DNA from: Actinomyces minihominis
Lineage (GTDB): Bacteria > Actinomycetota > Actinomycetes > Actinomycetales > Actinomycetaceae
Length of the DNA: 64,000 nucleotides
Direction: 5' to 3'
NCBI RefSeq assembly: GCF_900187855.1
Contig: NZ_FYEG01000002.1
Coordinates: forward strand, 1-64,000
Shown: positions 17,239-25,618 of the stretch, piece after piece
Layout of the letters: every line of letters begins with the position of its first letter
How positions within the stretch are numbered: position 1 is the first letter of the stretch
The notes under the pieces: generated by a model
Told to the model about the DNA's origin: nothing
What the model saw: only the letters and a program-made list of their open reading frames with translations
Database searches by the model: none
Translations under genes and position numbers: made by a program

Positions 17239-18336
17239 TTGACCGTGAGAAAGTGGAGATGGGCTACGGGACGGGCGTGGGGTGCCGGAGTCTTAGTAGC
17301 CGGCTTCAGTCTCTATACCTCCCTGGCTTTTTCAGTGATTCCGCTGCCATCCACAATCATCGAGAGCCAGGAGGGTAGCCCAGAAATCTCCGAAAAGATT
17401 GAGGCAGTCTCCCAACCGCGGAAGGTTTCTGCCCTCGACAGGGCCGCGCTTGAGGCCGCTTTGGCGAAGGGTTCAGCTACACGGGAGTCGTACCTTGAGT
17501 TTTTTGAGGGCGAAGCAAGGCTGGGATCCCCAAGGAAGCTCCGTGATCTCGAAAGTGCGTTGGAGGAGGCTCAGGAGCTGCTTGATGGTGCTCCGGCTAT
17601 GCCCGAGGACGTCCTCCAGGTCACCGAAAACATTGAAGTAGCGATTGAGGAGATTCAGAACTACTTCGATAAGCGCAGCCGCCTCCGCTCAGTCATACGC
17701 AAGGAGGTGGCTCCCGGGGTCGTAGGGATCTATGCTTCCGACCCACAGTCGAATGAGGTGATCGTGAGTGTGAACCCGGACTTGGAGTTCACTTCTGCCA
17801 GCCTTTACAAGCTGTTTGTGGCCTATTCGATGATGCGTGCGGTTGAAACAGGGGAGTGGTCGTGGGCCGACCCGCTGCTCGGATCATGGTCTCTTGAGCG
17901 CTGCTTCGATGAAATGATCATCTACTCGGACAATGACTGCCCGGTTGAGTGGCTTGATCGGGTTGGAGTGGAAAGAGTTGACTCTCAAATCAAGGGACTC
18001 GGCTTAGAGAACTCGCAGGTGGTTTGGTCCGACATGGTGACAACGGCGCAGGACATGGGCCACTTCCTTGAGCTGATCTATTTCGGGGACATTGTTGACG
18101 AAGTCAGCCTTGAGCGGCTTGCAAAAGCAATGGAAAACCAGGAGTATCGCGAGGGCATGCCTGATCAGCTCGATGGTGTCACCGTTCTCAACAAGGTCGG
18201 GTTTCTTGAGGATCTGCTTCATGATGCAGGCATAGTTCGATCAAAAAAAGGTGATCTTGTCCTGGTGATTTTGACCTCGGGTAGCTCGTGGGAGACGATT
18301 GCGGAGGTCGCCGCAACCATCTACAACTCACTGTAG
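17239..18336 (+). CDS. Membrane-anchored class A beta-lactamase-fold serine hydrolase
   Basis: The product has one N-terminal membrane segment (about residues 15-37), a helical Glu/Leu-rich region, and a C-terminal domain with the active-site motifs of the beta-lactamase/DD-peptidase fold: SASLYK with the serine and lysine of SxxK, YSDNDCPVEWL with the SDN triad, and NKVG in place of KTG. It lacks a clear omega-loop ExxxN, so a peptidoglycan-related or unknown hydrolase fits better than antibiotic hydrolysis. The start is uncertain: TTG at 17239 follows GGGG at a fair distance, GTG at 17245 is next, and the frame opens back to 17182 inside the CYTH-CHAD gene. The active domain should lie outside the membrane. 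Confidence 0.78.
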   Translation: MTVRKWRWATGRAWGAGVLVAGFSLYTSLAFSVIPLPSTIIESQEGSPEISEKIEAVSQPRKVSALDRAALEAALAKGSATRESYLEFFEGEARLGSPRKLRDLESALEEAQELLDGAPAMPEDVLQVTENIEVAIEEIQNYFDKRSRLRSVIRKEVAPGVVGIYASDPQSNEVIVSVNPDLEFTSASLYKLFVAYSMMRAVETGEWSWADPLLGSWSLERCFDEMIIYSDNDCPVEWLDRVGVERVDSQIKGLGLENSQVVWSDMVTTAQDMGHFLELIYFGDIVDEVSLERLAKAMENQEYREGMPDQLDGVTVLNKVGFLEDLLHDAGIVRSKKGDLVLVILTSGSSWETIAEVAATIYNSL

Positions 18337-18399
18337 GTTCCGAGCTTTCGGATGCGGGTGATCTGACACTTCTCAACACCATTCGGGGGACCTTCAGAT

Positions 18400-19638
18400 A
18401 TGTCGGGCGTTAGCAATCAGTCCCTCGGGGAGACATGGTCACATCGTCGCAGCCTGGCCTACATCCTTGTGCTGGGAGCCCTGACGGCTTTGGGGCCCTT
18501 TACAGTCGACATGTACCTTCCTGCCTTTCCCCAGCTTGAAACGGAGTTTGGTGTCGAGGCAGCAGTTGTCCAACTGACCCTGACTGGCACCATGGTGGGC
18601 TTCTCGGTCGGTCAGCTTGTCGTAGGACCACTCTCTGACCGATTAGGTAGACGGTACCCGCTGATTCTTGCAACCCTGGTGCACATTGCGGCATCGGTAG
18701 GCATTGCCCTTGCTCCCTCCATGGCACTGCTTGGCGTCCTGCGTGTTCTTCAGGGGTTTGGTGCCGCGGCAGGTGGCGTCGTCGCCATGGCTACGGTCCG
18801 AGATCTCTTCGCAGGGCGGGCCCTGGTGCGCATGCTCAGTCGAATGGCGTTGGTTAACGGCTTGGCCCCGGTGATTGCTCCGGTTCTTGGTTCCTGGTTA
18901 CTCACCGTGACCTCTTGGCGAGGAATCTTTTGGGTCCTCGCTGCCTACGGGACGCTGGTTGTGACCGCGGTTGCGGTCTTCATTGTTGAGACACTGCCGC
19001 CGCATAGGCGCCAAAGGACAAAAGGCGCCCTGCTTCGTAACTATAAGATTCTCTTCGCGGACCGAACCTACGTGGGAGCCATCTTGATAGCGGCGATGAC
19101 CTTCACGGGTTTGTTCGCCTACCTGTCAACTGCGCCGTTTCTCTTCCAACAGGTCTACCGGTTCTCGCCAAGTGAGTTTGGCACGCTGTTTGCGGTGAAC
19201 TCCGTCGCGGTGATTATCGGAGTTCAGACTAGCTCCCGTCTGATGGACTGGTTCCGGATCGGCCCGCAGTGGATCCTTGCTGGGACCACACTTTCCCAGC
19301 TTGTCTTGGCACTGACAATCGTTGGCACGAGTGTTGCTGACCTGGGGACGTGGGGCACTGCGATTCCGCTGTGGTTCTTCGTACTGTCCTGCGGGTTTGC
19401 ATTCCCAGCCCAGCAGGTCATGGCACTGTCCGGTCACGGTGAGCAGGCTGGAACAGCCGCTTCCATCCTGGGAGCGACAAACTTTGGTGTCGCGGGTCTA
19501 CTCTCACCCATCATCGGCCTCCTCGGCGTAGGAAGCGCCGTACCAATGGGTGCGGTCATGGCCTGTGCAGCGACCCTGGGGACTCTCTTCCTCTGGCTAG
19601 TCGTCCGTCCCCGGACAATCTCCGGGCTGCTTGATTAG
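18400..19638 (+). CDS. MFS multidrug exporter, Bcr/CflA family
   Basis: The 412-residue product has 12 predicted membrane helices. Helix 1 ends in GPFTVDMYLPAFP, the usual mark of Bcr/CflA and chloramphenicol-type drug:proton antiporters. Motif A follows in the 2-3 loop (GPLSDRLGRRYPLI), and motif C-like glycines occur in helix 5 (GLAPVIAPVLGSWL). It probably exports small drugs or metabolites; the substrate is unknown. GGGGGA precedes the ATG at 18400. Its TAG stop overlaps the TAA stop of the convergent DUF2252 gene within TTAG (19635-19638). Confidence 0.88.
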   Translation: MSGVSNQSLGETWSHRRSLAYILVLGALTALGPFTVDMYLPAFPQLETEFGVEAAVVQLTLTGTMVGFSVGQLVVGPLSDRLGRRYPLILATLVHIAASVGIALAPSMALLGVLRVLQGFGAAAGGVVAMATVRDLFAGRALVRMLSRMALVNGLAPVIAPVLGSWLLTVTSWRGIFWVLAAYGTLVVTAVAVFIVETLPPHRRQRTKGALLRNYKILFADRTYVGAILIAAMTFTGLFAYLSTAPFLFQQVYRFSPSEFGTLFAVNSVAVIIGVQTSSRLMDWFRIGPQWILAGTTLSQLVLALTIVGTSVADLGTWGTAIPLWFFVLSCGFAFPAQQVMALSGHGEQAGTAASILGATNFGVAGLLSPIIGLLGVGSAVPMGAVMACAATLGTLFLWLVVRPRTISGLLD

Positions 19639-20999
19639 GAGATGGCCTCGGTCGCGACCTCGACGCGTCCCTCCGCGATAGCCTGGAGATAGTCTCGATA
19701 GTCCTTCGCAACCTGCTCAGCGTACTGGGTGCTCCACGACGTGAAAGCTGCATCGATCGCCGCTGAATCTCCCATATAACCACCCACCCAATGGGCGTAC
19801 GGGCTCTGGGAGTGAGCGCGGGCCAGCATGGTTGCGCAAAGGGAAACGTAGTTCGACAGGCTTTCAAGATCCATTGCCGTGGTGTCAAAACTTCCTTTGG
19901 CATCGCGGTACTGACGGCTGTAGAAGGATCGATTTGGCCCTGTGATGTGGCCGAGGAATGGATCGGAAACAGCCTGAAGAATGCGCTGGTGAATCACGAT
20001 CCTCTGTCCGTCCGTGGCCCCCTCAGGAACAGTCTGAGGCGTGGTGATGTTGGGTTGAGAGAAGTTTTGCACCACTGACTTTCCGGCCTCTTTTACCTGC
20101 ATGACGAAGCCGTTGCCCTCGGGTGCTGTCAGGGCCACAAGGTAGCAGCGGGTGCCAACGGATCCCACTCCAACCACCCTCATGGCAACGTCCGAAACCT
20201 CATAGGTTGACATGAGGAGGCTAATGTCAGGGAGGGTGGTCTCGCGGTACTCAGCAAGGAGCTGCTCAACATAGTGCCGAGGGATGTCGAGGGCATGTGT
20301 CAGGATCGGTGGGTTCTCAACAAAACGAATGTAACCCATCTTGTCCGGTTGCATGAGGTGAGCAATGGTCCGGTCGGCATCACGCTTTCGTGCCTTGGCC
20401 ATGGTCTTGGCGAGTCCCTTGATACCTCCGGTTCGAACCTCATTGGCGATGTCACTTTCATCGACTGAGACGTAGTGCCTCTCAATCGCAGGCAAAGTGA
20501 GCATCTCCTGGAACATCTCGCGGTACTGCCGAGCCGCCTTTTCAACCAGCACGCTGGTTGCTTCTGCCGGGAAGCCATTCTCGCGGGCGGCAAGTATTGC
20601 TGAGGTCAAGAGACGCTTAACGTCCCATTCCCAGGGTCCCGGGGCGGCCTCATCAAAGTCATTGAGGTCGAACACCAGCCGTCGTTCGGGCGAAGCGTAG
20701 AGTCCAAAGTTGCTGATGTGGGCATCGCCGCAAATAACCAGGTGTACATCGGTTTGGGCCTGATGGGACAGATCGTAGGCCATGAGCCCGGCTGACCCAC
20801 GAAAGAACGCAAACTCGCTGGCGGCCATGCGCTGGTGTCTGATCGGCACCAACTCGGGAATGCGCCCCTCGTCGCGGACCTGGATAGCTTCGGCCGGGTC
20901 GCGGTCAACCGGCGTGAACACACCAAGCTCTTTGCGGGGAAACGCCTTCCGGGCCAGTTGACCTCGATTACGTAATGACTGTGCGGACTCGATGGGCAT
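19635..20999 (-). CDS. DUF2252 family protein, kinase-like fold
   Basis: The 454-residue product is a full-length DUF2252 protein: RHQRMAASEFAFFRGSA, then VICGDAHISNFGLYASPE and LVFDLNDFDEAAPGPWEWDVKRL. The GDxHxxN and DxxDFD pair resembles the catalytic and metal loops of aminoglycoside phosphotransferase-like kinases, so a small-molecule kinase is a fair guess, but the family's reaction is not known to me. The ATG at 20999 follows AGAGGAG. It is convergent with the MFS gene and shares its stop region. Confidence 0.85.
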   Translation of the reverse strand: MPIESAQSLRNRGQLARKAFPRKELGVFTPVDRDPAEAIQVRDEGRIPELVPIRHQRMAASEFAFFRGSAGLMAYDLSHQAQTDVHLVICGDAHISNFGLYASPERRLVFDLNDFDEAAPGPWEWDVKRLLTSAILAARENGFPAEATSVLVEKAARQYREMFQEMLTLPAIERHYVSVDESDIANEVRTGGIKGLAKTMAKARKRDADRTIAHLMQPDKMGYIRFVENPPILTHALDIPRHYVEQLLAEYRETTLPDISLLMSTYEVSDVAMRVVGVGSVGTRCYLVALTAPEGNGFVMQVKEAGKSVVQNFSQPNITTPQTVPEGATDGQRIVIHQRILQAVSDPFLGHITGPNRSFYSRQYRDAKGSFDTTAMDLESLSNYVSLCATMLARAHSQSPYAHWVGGYMGDSAAIDAAFTSWSTQYAEQVAKDYRDYLQAIAEGRVEVATEAIS

Positions 21000-21096
21000 A
21001 CCCGGGGCTCCTCTATGTGCCAGGGCGGCCAGAGTCGGCCGTTGAGAGAAGTGTAGTCAACCGGCAAATCTGATCAACGGTTTTCCAAGAACTAAG

Positions 21097-21969
21097 CTAT
21101 GCCAGACCGAGTCGCTCGATCTCTTGGAAGAGGGGTTGTGTCTCTTCGTTACTTAGAGGTAGGAGCGGGAGCCGAAGTTCGTTCTCAAGTAAGCCGAGCC
21201 GGGACATAGCAGCCTTGACCGGAATGGGGCTGACCTGGGCGAAGAGGAGCTTGATCAGAGGGGCAAAGCGCTGGCTCAGCTGAAGGCTCTCACTCCAGTT
21301 TCCCTCATCGAAGGTCTGGATAATCTCGCTCATGGCACTGGGTATCAGGTTAGATGCAACAGAGATAATCCCCTGGGAGCCCAGGGTAAGGAATGGGTAG
21401 AGCAGGTCGTCGTTTCCTGAGTAAATATCGAGGGTGTCCCCAAAGAGTCTGAAGTCTTCAAGGATTTGGCTCATCGAAGGGTTGGCTTCCTTAAGCGCCA
21501 CAATCCTCTCGTGTGAAGAGAGTCGGGCAACGGTGGCTGGTTCGAGGTTCAGTCCGGTTCGTGAGGGAACGTTGTAGAGGATGACAGGTCGATCAACCGC
21601 ATCCGCCACTGCCTCGTAGTGCGCCACCAGGCCGTCCTGGGTTGTCTTGTTGTAGTAGGGCGTGACTGCAAGGAGCCCATTCACTCCCAGGTCACCCATG
21701 ACGCGACCCGCCTTTATTACCTCGGCGGTGTTGTTACCCCCGATGCCAGCAATGACGCACAGTCCGTCGGCGTTCTTGAGGACAAACTCAACCACTTCAC
21801 GCTGTTCATCAAATGAAAGTGTTGTGGGCTCTCCGGTGGTGCCACACGCGATAAGGGCTTTAGTGCCGCCTTCGATCTGTGCGCTGAGAGTGCGTTCGAA
21901 AGCCTGCCAGTCGATCTTTCCATCACAAAAGGGGGTGACAAGGGCTGTGCCTGATCCTCGAAAAAGCAT
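21097..21969 (-). CDS. dapA: 4-Hydroxy-tetrahydrodipicolinate synthase
   Basis: DapA condenses pyruvate and aspartate semialdehyde, the first committed step to diaminopimelate and lysine. From the ATG at 21969, with AAGGAAG upstream, the product has 290 residues, the family norm. Key residues are in place: Thr44-Thr45 in GTTGEPTTL, Tyr106 in TPYYNK, Tyr132 in ILYNVPSRTG and the Schiff-base lysine Lys160 in VALKEANP. The open frame runs 29 codons further upstream without family similarity. Other lysine genes are not adjacent. It is divergent from the monooxygenase operon. Confidence 0.93.
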   Translation of the reverse strand: MLFRGSGTALVTPFCDGKIDWQAFERTLSAQIEGGTKALIACGTTGEPTTLSFDEQREVVEFVLKNADGLCVIAGIGGNNTAEVIKAGRVMGDLGVNGLLAVTPYYNKTTQDGLVAHYEAVADAVDRPVILYNVPSRTGLNLEPATVARLSSHERIVALKEANPSMSQILEDFRLFGDTLDIYSGNDDLLYPFLTLGSQGIISVASNLIPSAMSEIIQTFDEGNWSESLQLSQRFAPLIKLLFAQVSPIPVKAAMSRLGLLENELRLPLLPLSNEETQPLFQEIERLGLA

Positions 21970-22084
21970 GGCGCTTCCTTTCGCAGTGGGACTTGCAGGA
22001 GCAACTCTAACAACGTGGCCTCGATCGCCCCTACCGTTGTTTAGGATGGCCATCATCCTGTGCGTTACGTAACGGGTTCTCTCG

Positions 22085-22113
22085 TCGACATTAAGTATGC
22101 ATATGCATATACT
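22085..22113 (+). promoter_or_regulatory. Promoter with overlapping palindromic operator for the LLM operon
   Basis: TCGACA (22085-22090) and TATACT (22108-22113) form a -35/-10 pair at the ideal 17-base spacing, each one mismatch from consensus. A perfect 14-base palindrome, TATGCATATGCATA (22096-22109), fills the spacer and enters the -10. A protein bound there would block the polymerase. The MarR-type regulator in the same operon is the obvious candidate. Confidence 0.65.
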
Positions 22114-22163
22114 TTAGTCATTGGGGCGCCTCACCTGGCACCCACTTAACCCTGGAGGCCGCA

Positions 22164-23348
22164 ATGCAGTTTGGAATCTTTTCAGTTGGTGATGTCACCC
22201 GCGACGCTGTTTCGGGAAAGACCCCCAGTGAGCATGAGCGCATCAAGTCGCTAGTCAACATCGCAAAAAAGACCGAAGAGGTTGGTTTTGAGGTCTTCGG
22301 GATCGGGGAGCACCACAACCCACCATTCGCGATCTCCTCACCGGCTGTCTTTATGGCAGCTGTGGGAGCTCAGACGACGAACCTGCAACTGACAACATCA
22401 ACCACGCTAATTACGACGAATGACCCGGTCCGCATTGCGGAGGAGTACGCCCTTGCGCAGCATCTGGTTGACGGGCGTCTTGACATCATGCTTGGCCGAG
22501 GGAACACCGCCCCGGTCTACCCCTGGTTTGGTCAGGATATTCGCCAGGGCCTTCCACTTGCCCTAGAGAACTACAACCTGCTCCACCGCCTGTGGAACGA
22601 GGACGTGGTTGATTTTGAGGGGAACTTCAGGACCGGACTACAGGGCTTCACCTCAATTCCACGTCCCATGGATGATGTCGCACCCTTTGTTTGGCATGGC
22701 TCTATCCGCACGCCGGAGATCGCGGAACAAGCCGCCTACTACGGTGACGGGTACTTTGCCAACGGCATCTTCTGGCCCATGTCCCACTTCCAGCGCCTCA
22801 TCGCCCTCTACCGCAACCGTTTTGCGCACTACGGTCACGGCACTCCCGAAGAGGCAATCGTGGGTGTTGGAGCCCAGGTGTTCGTGGGGAAGTCGACCGA
22901 ACAGGCTCGCCGCGACTACCTGCCCTACTTTGAGGCGTCACCCGTCTACTCAAGTGGACCGTCCCTCGAAGAAATGTCGGCGCAAACTCCGCTCCTCGTC
23001 GGTAGCGTGCAGGAGGTTATCGACCGCGTTATGGGCCTTCGAGACTACTTCGGGAACTATCAGCGCCAGATGTTCCTGATTGACCACGGTATGCCCGAGG
23101 AACTGGTGCTTGAGCAGCTCGAGATCCTGGGTTCCGAGGTGCTCCCGGTCTTGCGTAAGGAGTACGAGGCCGTGACACCGAAGAACACACCTAGCGCCCC
23201 GACCCACGCGTCACTAGTCAAGGCCAAGTACGGTGATGAGCTTCCTCGTCAGCCCCGACCGAACCCCAACCGCGGCGACAATGTTACGGGGACTTCTCCC
23301 TACCAGGATAGCGATCCGACCATTCAGGTCAGAATGCCCCGTCTCTAA
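22164..23348 (+). CDS. Luciferase-like FMN-dependent monooxygenase (LLM, CE1758-type)
   Basis: The 394-residue product is a bacterial luciferase-family flavin monooxygenase: MQFGIFSVGDVT, then GFEVFGIGEHHNPPF, LQLTTSTTLITTNDPVRIAEEYA and LVDGRLDIMLGRGNTAPVYPWFG, the typical FMN-binding barrel stretch. The subfamily that travels with its own FMN reductase, as in corynebacteria, has this length and a disordered tail like that after residue 340. It would oxidise an unknown substrate using reduced FMN from the reductase encoded two genes downstream. GGAGG precedes the ATG at 22164. It is first in an operon with MarR and the reductase. Confidence 0.85.
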   Translation: MQFGIFSVGDVTRDAVSGKTPSEHERIKSLVNIAKKTEEVGFEVFGIGEHHNPPFAISSPAVFMAAVGAQTTNLQLTTSTTLITTNDPVRIAEEYALAQHLVDGRLDIMLGRGNTAPVYPWFGQDIRQGLPLALENYNLLHRLWNEDVVDFEGNFRTGLQGFTSIPRPMDDVAPFVWHGSIRTPEIAEQAAYYGDGYFANGIFWPMSHFQRLIALYRNRFAHYGHGTPEEAIVGVGAQVFVGKSTEQARRDYLPYFEASPVYSSGPSLEEMSAQTPLLVGSVQEVIDRVMGLRDYFGNYQRQMFLIDHGMPEELVLEQLEILGSEVLPVLRKEYEAVTPKNTPSAPTHASLVKAKYGDELPRQPRPNPNRGDNVTGTSPYQDSDPTIQVRMPRL

Positions 23349-23354
23349 CATTCA

Positions 23355-23852
23355 ATGAGTAAGAAGGAAGCGAGAACCTCTATGGTTGAGAAACTTTCCA
23401 GGGACCAGTTGCAGCAGGCATCGGCGACCTGGGAAGCCCTTCTACGGGTCTTTAACAGTCTGAATCGTCAGTTTTCCACGGATGGCTCATTTGATGAACT
23501 CCCGATGCGCGAGTACGACATTCTTTACACGCTCGCCAAGGCCGGTGAACCCATGACACAGTCCGAGCTACTCGAGGGGGTTGTCCTCAGCCAGCCAGCA
23601 GTTTCTCGAATGCTCAAGAGGCTCGAGTGTCAGGGTTTGCTCGAACGACGTGCTCATCGTGGTGACGGAAGGGCAGCCCTCTTTTCGCTCACCGAGCTGG
23701 GCAGGGAAAAGCAAAGAAAGATTGGCAAACTGCACGGCAAAGCCATCGCTCGGCGGCTTTACGAAAATCTAGATGATAGCGAAGCAGTCGAACTTGCCAG
23801 GCTGGCACTAAAGCTCCTTGGAAGTCCAAAAGATGAAATGGAAAAGAAGTAA
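23355..23852 (+). CDS. MarR-family transcriptional regulator
   Basis: The 165-residue product has the MarR winged-helix fold: ELPMREYDILYTLAKAGEPMTQSELLEGVVLSQPAVSRMLKRLECQGLLERR, then RGDGRAALFSLTELGREK, the wing. It lies between the monooxygenase and the flavin reductase and probably binds the palindrome upstream of the operon, sensing the oxidised or aromatic substrate. The ATG at 23355 starts six bases after the preceding stop; an ATG at 23382, with AAGGAAG further upstream, is an alternative. Its stop overlaps the reductase start by one base. Confidence 0.87.
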   Translation: MSKKEARTSMVEKLSRDQLQQASATWEALLRVFNSLNRQFSTDGSFDELPMREYDILYTLAKAGEPMTQSELLEGVVLSQPAVSRMLKRLECQGLLERRAHRGDGRAALFSLTELGREKQRKIGKLHGKAIARRLYENLDDSEAVELARLALKLLGSPKDEMEKK

Positions 23853-24529
23853 TGCAGGCAAGAAAAATCGTCATTGTCAGCGCCGGTACGTCTGAGCAAT
23901 CAACCACGACCGAACTTGGTGTGATGATTGCTCGTGAGGTTGAACACGAGCTTGAAGCCCAGGGGGTTGCTCCCTCGACTTCTCTCATAAAACTGCGGGA
24001 CCATGCCCGCGATATTGCGGGCGGCATTGGTTCAGGTATTAGGACAGATAGTCTCAATCAGGCGCTCGACTCACTGATCGATGCAGATGTTGTTATCGCT
24101 GCAACGCCTGTCTACAAGGCCGGAATGTCGGGTCTTTTCACGTCATTTTGGGACCTGGTGGACGATGATGCGGTTCTTGGAACGCCCGTCATCTTGGCGG
24201 CAACAGCCGGGACACCCCGGCACGGTCTGGTTCCCGATGAACTGATGCGGGGACTGTTTGCCTACCTCCGCTCCATCGCTGTACCAACATCCGTCTTTGC
24301 GGCCACCGAAGATCTGGCGGCACCTGCATCGCTACGAAAGAGGTCTCAAAGAGCGGCTGTTGAGGCTGCGGTTCTGGTCTCAGCAAATGTAAGGGAGCAG
24401 ATTCGGGGCCGATCAGATGGGGGATACAGACGTAGTTTTCGTACCGACGGACATGCTCCGATTGATCCGACTGATTCCCTGGACTTCGACTCCGACCTCA
24501 TGAAACTTGCTGCCGGTGGTCTAGGATAG
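23852..24529 (+). CDS. NAD(P)H-dependent FMN reductase (CE1759-type)
   Basis: The 225-residue product has the flavodoxin-like fold of FMN reductases: KIVIVSAGTSEQSTTTELG at the N-terminus for FMN phosphate binding, ADVVIAATPVYKAGMSGLFTSFWDLVDD and PVILAATAGTPRHG. It should supply reduced FMN to the luciferase-like monooxygenase of the same operon. The ATG overlaps the MarR stop as TAATG, so translation is coupled. The last 35 residues are polar and basic and probably flexible. Confidence 0.85.
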   Translation: MQARKIVIVSAGTSEQSTTTELGVMIAREVEHELEAQGVAPSTSLIKLRDHARDIAGGIGSGIRTDSLNQALDSLIDADVVIAATPVYKAGMSGLFTSFWDLVDDDAVLGTPVILAATAGTPRHGLVPDELMRGLFAYLRSIAVPTSVFAATEDLAAPASLRKRSQRAAVEAAVLVSANVREQIRGRSDGGYRRSFRTDGHAPIDPTDSLDFDSDLMKLAAGGLG

Positions 24530-24559
24530 AAAAGCATTCGACGAGGGAGAGAGTGACCG

Positions 24560-24763
24560 GTGGATCCAGCAATCAGACAGGCAATTACGTGGATTACCCT
24601 CTGCCTGGCAGTGGTGATGACGCTCTTTACCTGGGTTGATATTTCCGGGGGAGATTCAGGAACAGCAGTGTGGCTCTCTGCTGTTGCCTGGCCGCTGGTG
24701 GGTGGACTGAGCGCGTGGGTTCTGGTTAAGAACCCCTACCAGTCACCTGACCGGGAAGACTAG
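24560..24763 (+). CDS. Small two-helix membrane protein, unknown
   Basis: A GTG at 24560, preceded by GGGAGAG, opens 67 codons. Two hydrophobic segments (about residues 8-26 and 36-55) are separated by a short polar loop, and the C-terminus is charged. No family is recognised. It follows the flavin reductase by 30 bases and precedes the phosphatase, so it may be cotranscribed with either. The ribosome site and the clean helix pattern support a real gene. Confidence 0.55.
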   Translation: MDPAIRQAITWITLCLAVVMTLFTWVDISGGDSGTAVWLSAVAWPLVGGLSAWVLVKNPYQSPDRED

Positions 24764-24814
24764 TCCCTACTGCGAACAGCTCAAATTACAATTACAAAGG
24801 GAGGAACTTTCACC

Positions 24815-25552
24815 ATGACAATCGTGCGCTACAACCTGAGTGGGTTTTCCAATCTCAGGGATGGTGGGGGAATGTCGGTACCGGGTGGATACATCCGGAC
24901 CATGCGCCTCTTGCGGTCGGATAACCCAACGGAACTGGACGCGCAGGATGTCTCGTTCCTTCGCGATGCTGACCTTAATGCCGTGATTGACCTGCGAACA
25001 GAGTTTGAGGTCCTGTCCGAACCATCGCAGTTCAAGCACCATGGTTTTGCCGTCAAGCACAACTCCATCATGGCCGGCTCTGCTGCATCCATGCTAGAAG
25101 GCACCCCGAGCGTAGAGCAGATGTACATGCAGATGATCAAGGACGGTGGTCGCTCTCTCGCCAAGGCTGTGACTGGGGTAGCTTCAGGACTCCGCGGTGG
25201 CAGTGTGGTGGTGCACTGCACGGCGGGTAAGGACCGCACGGGAATCGTCATCGCCCTCATTCAAGACCTGCTCGGTGTGGATCGCTCGGAGATTGTTGCT
25301 TCCTATGCTTTAACACAGGAAAACCTTCGAGGTCCCTGGGTGGAGAAGATGCAGGCCCAAGTCAAGAAGCTTCTGGGGGAAAAAGAGGCGCAGAAATTGA
25401 CTCCCCTCATGTCTGACTCACCGCCCCAGGCGATTACGGCAGTCTTTGACCATCTGGACAAGAATTTTGGCGGGTCACTTGGCTACCTGACCCAACATAA
25501 GATGGACCCCGCCATTGTGGAGCAACTGAGGGAAGCCTTGGTTCGGCCCTGA
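24815..25552 (+). CDS. Tyrosine-protein phosphatase, Y_phosphatase3 family
   Basis: The 245-residue product has the PTP loop VHCTAGKDRTG (catalytic cysteine and arginine, CxxxxxR) and the N-terminal marks of the atypical tyrosine/lipid phosphatases related to mycobacterial PtpB: NLSGFSNLRDGGG, a GGYIRTMRLLRSDN stretch and DLNAVIDLRTEFE. It should act in the cytoplasm on phosphotyrosine or phosphoinositide-type substrates. GGGAGG precedes the ATG at 24815. A strong terminator hairpin follows. Confidence 0.9.
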   Translation: MTIVRYNLSGFSNLRDGGGMSVPGGYIRTMRLLRSDNPTELDAQDVSFLRDADLNAVIDLRTEFEVLSEPSQFKHHGFAVKHNSIMAGSAASMLEGTPSVEQMYMQMIKDGGRSLAKAVTGVASGLRGGSVVVHCTAGKDRTGIVIALIQDLLGVDRSEIVASYALTQENLRGPWVEKMQAQVKKLLGEKEAQKLTPLMSDSPPQAITAVFDHLDKNFGGSLGYLTQHKMDPAIVEQLREALVRP

Positions 25553-25566
25553 TCTGACAGCGAAAA

Positions 25567-25608
25567 GGCCCTCCTGATCACTCAGTGTGGAAGTAGATCA
25601 GGAGGGCC
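25567..25608. terminator. Bidirectional terminator between phosphatase and deoD
   Basis: GGCCCTCCTGATC (25567-25579) and GATCAGGAGGGCC (25596-25608) form a perfect 13-pair stem with a 16-base loop, flanked by AAAA on the left and CTTT on the right. It can serve both convergent genes. Confidence 0.8.
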
Positions 25609-25618
25609 CTTTGCCGTG

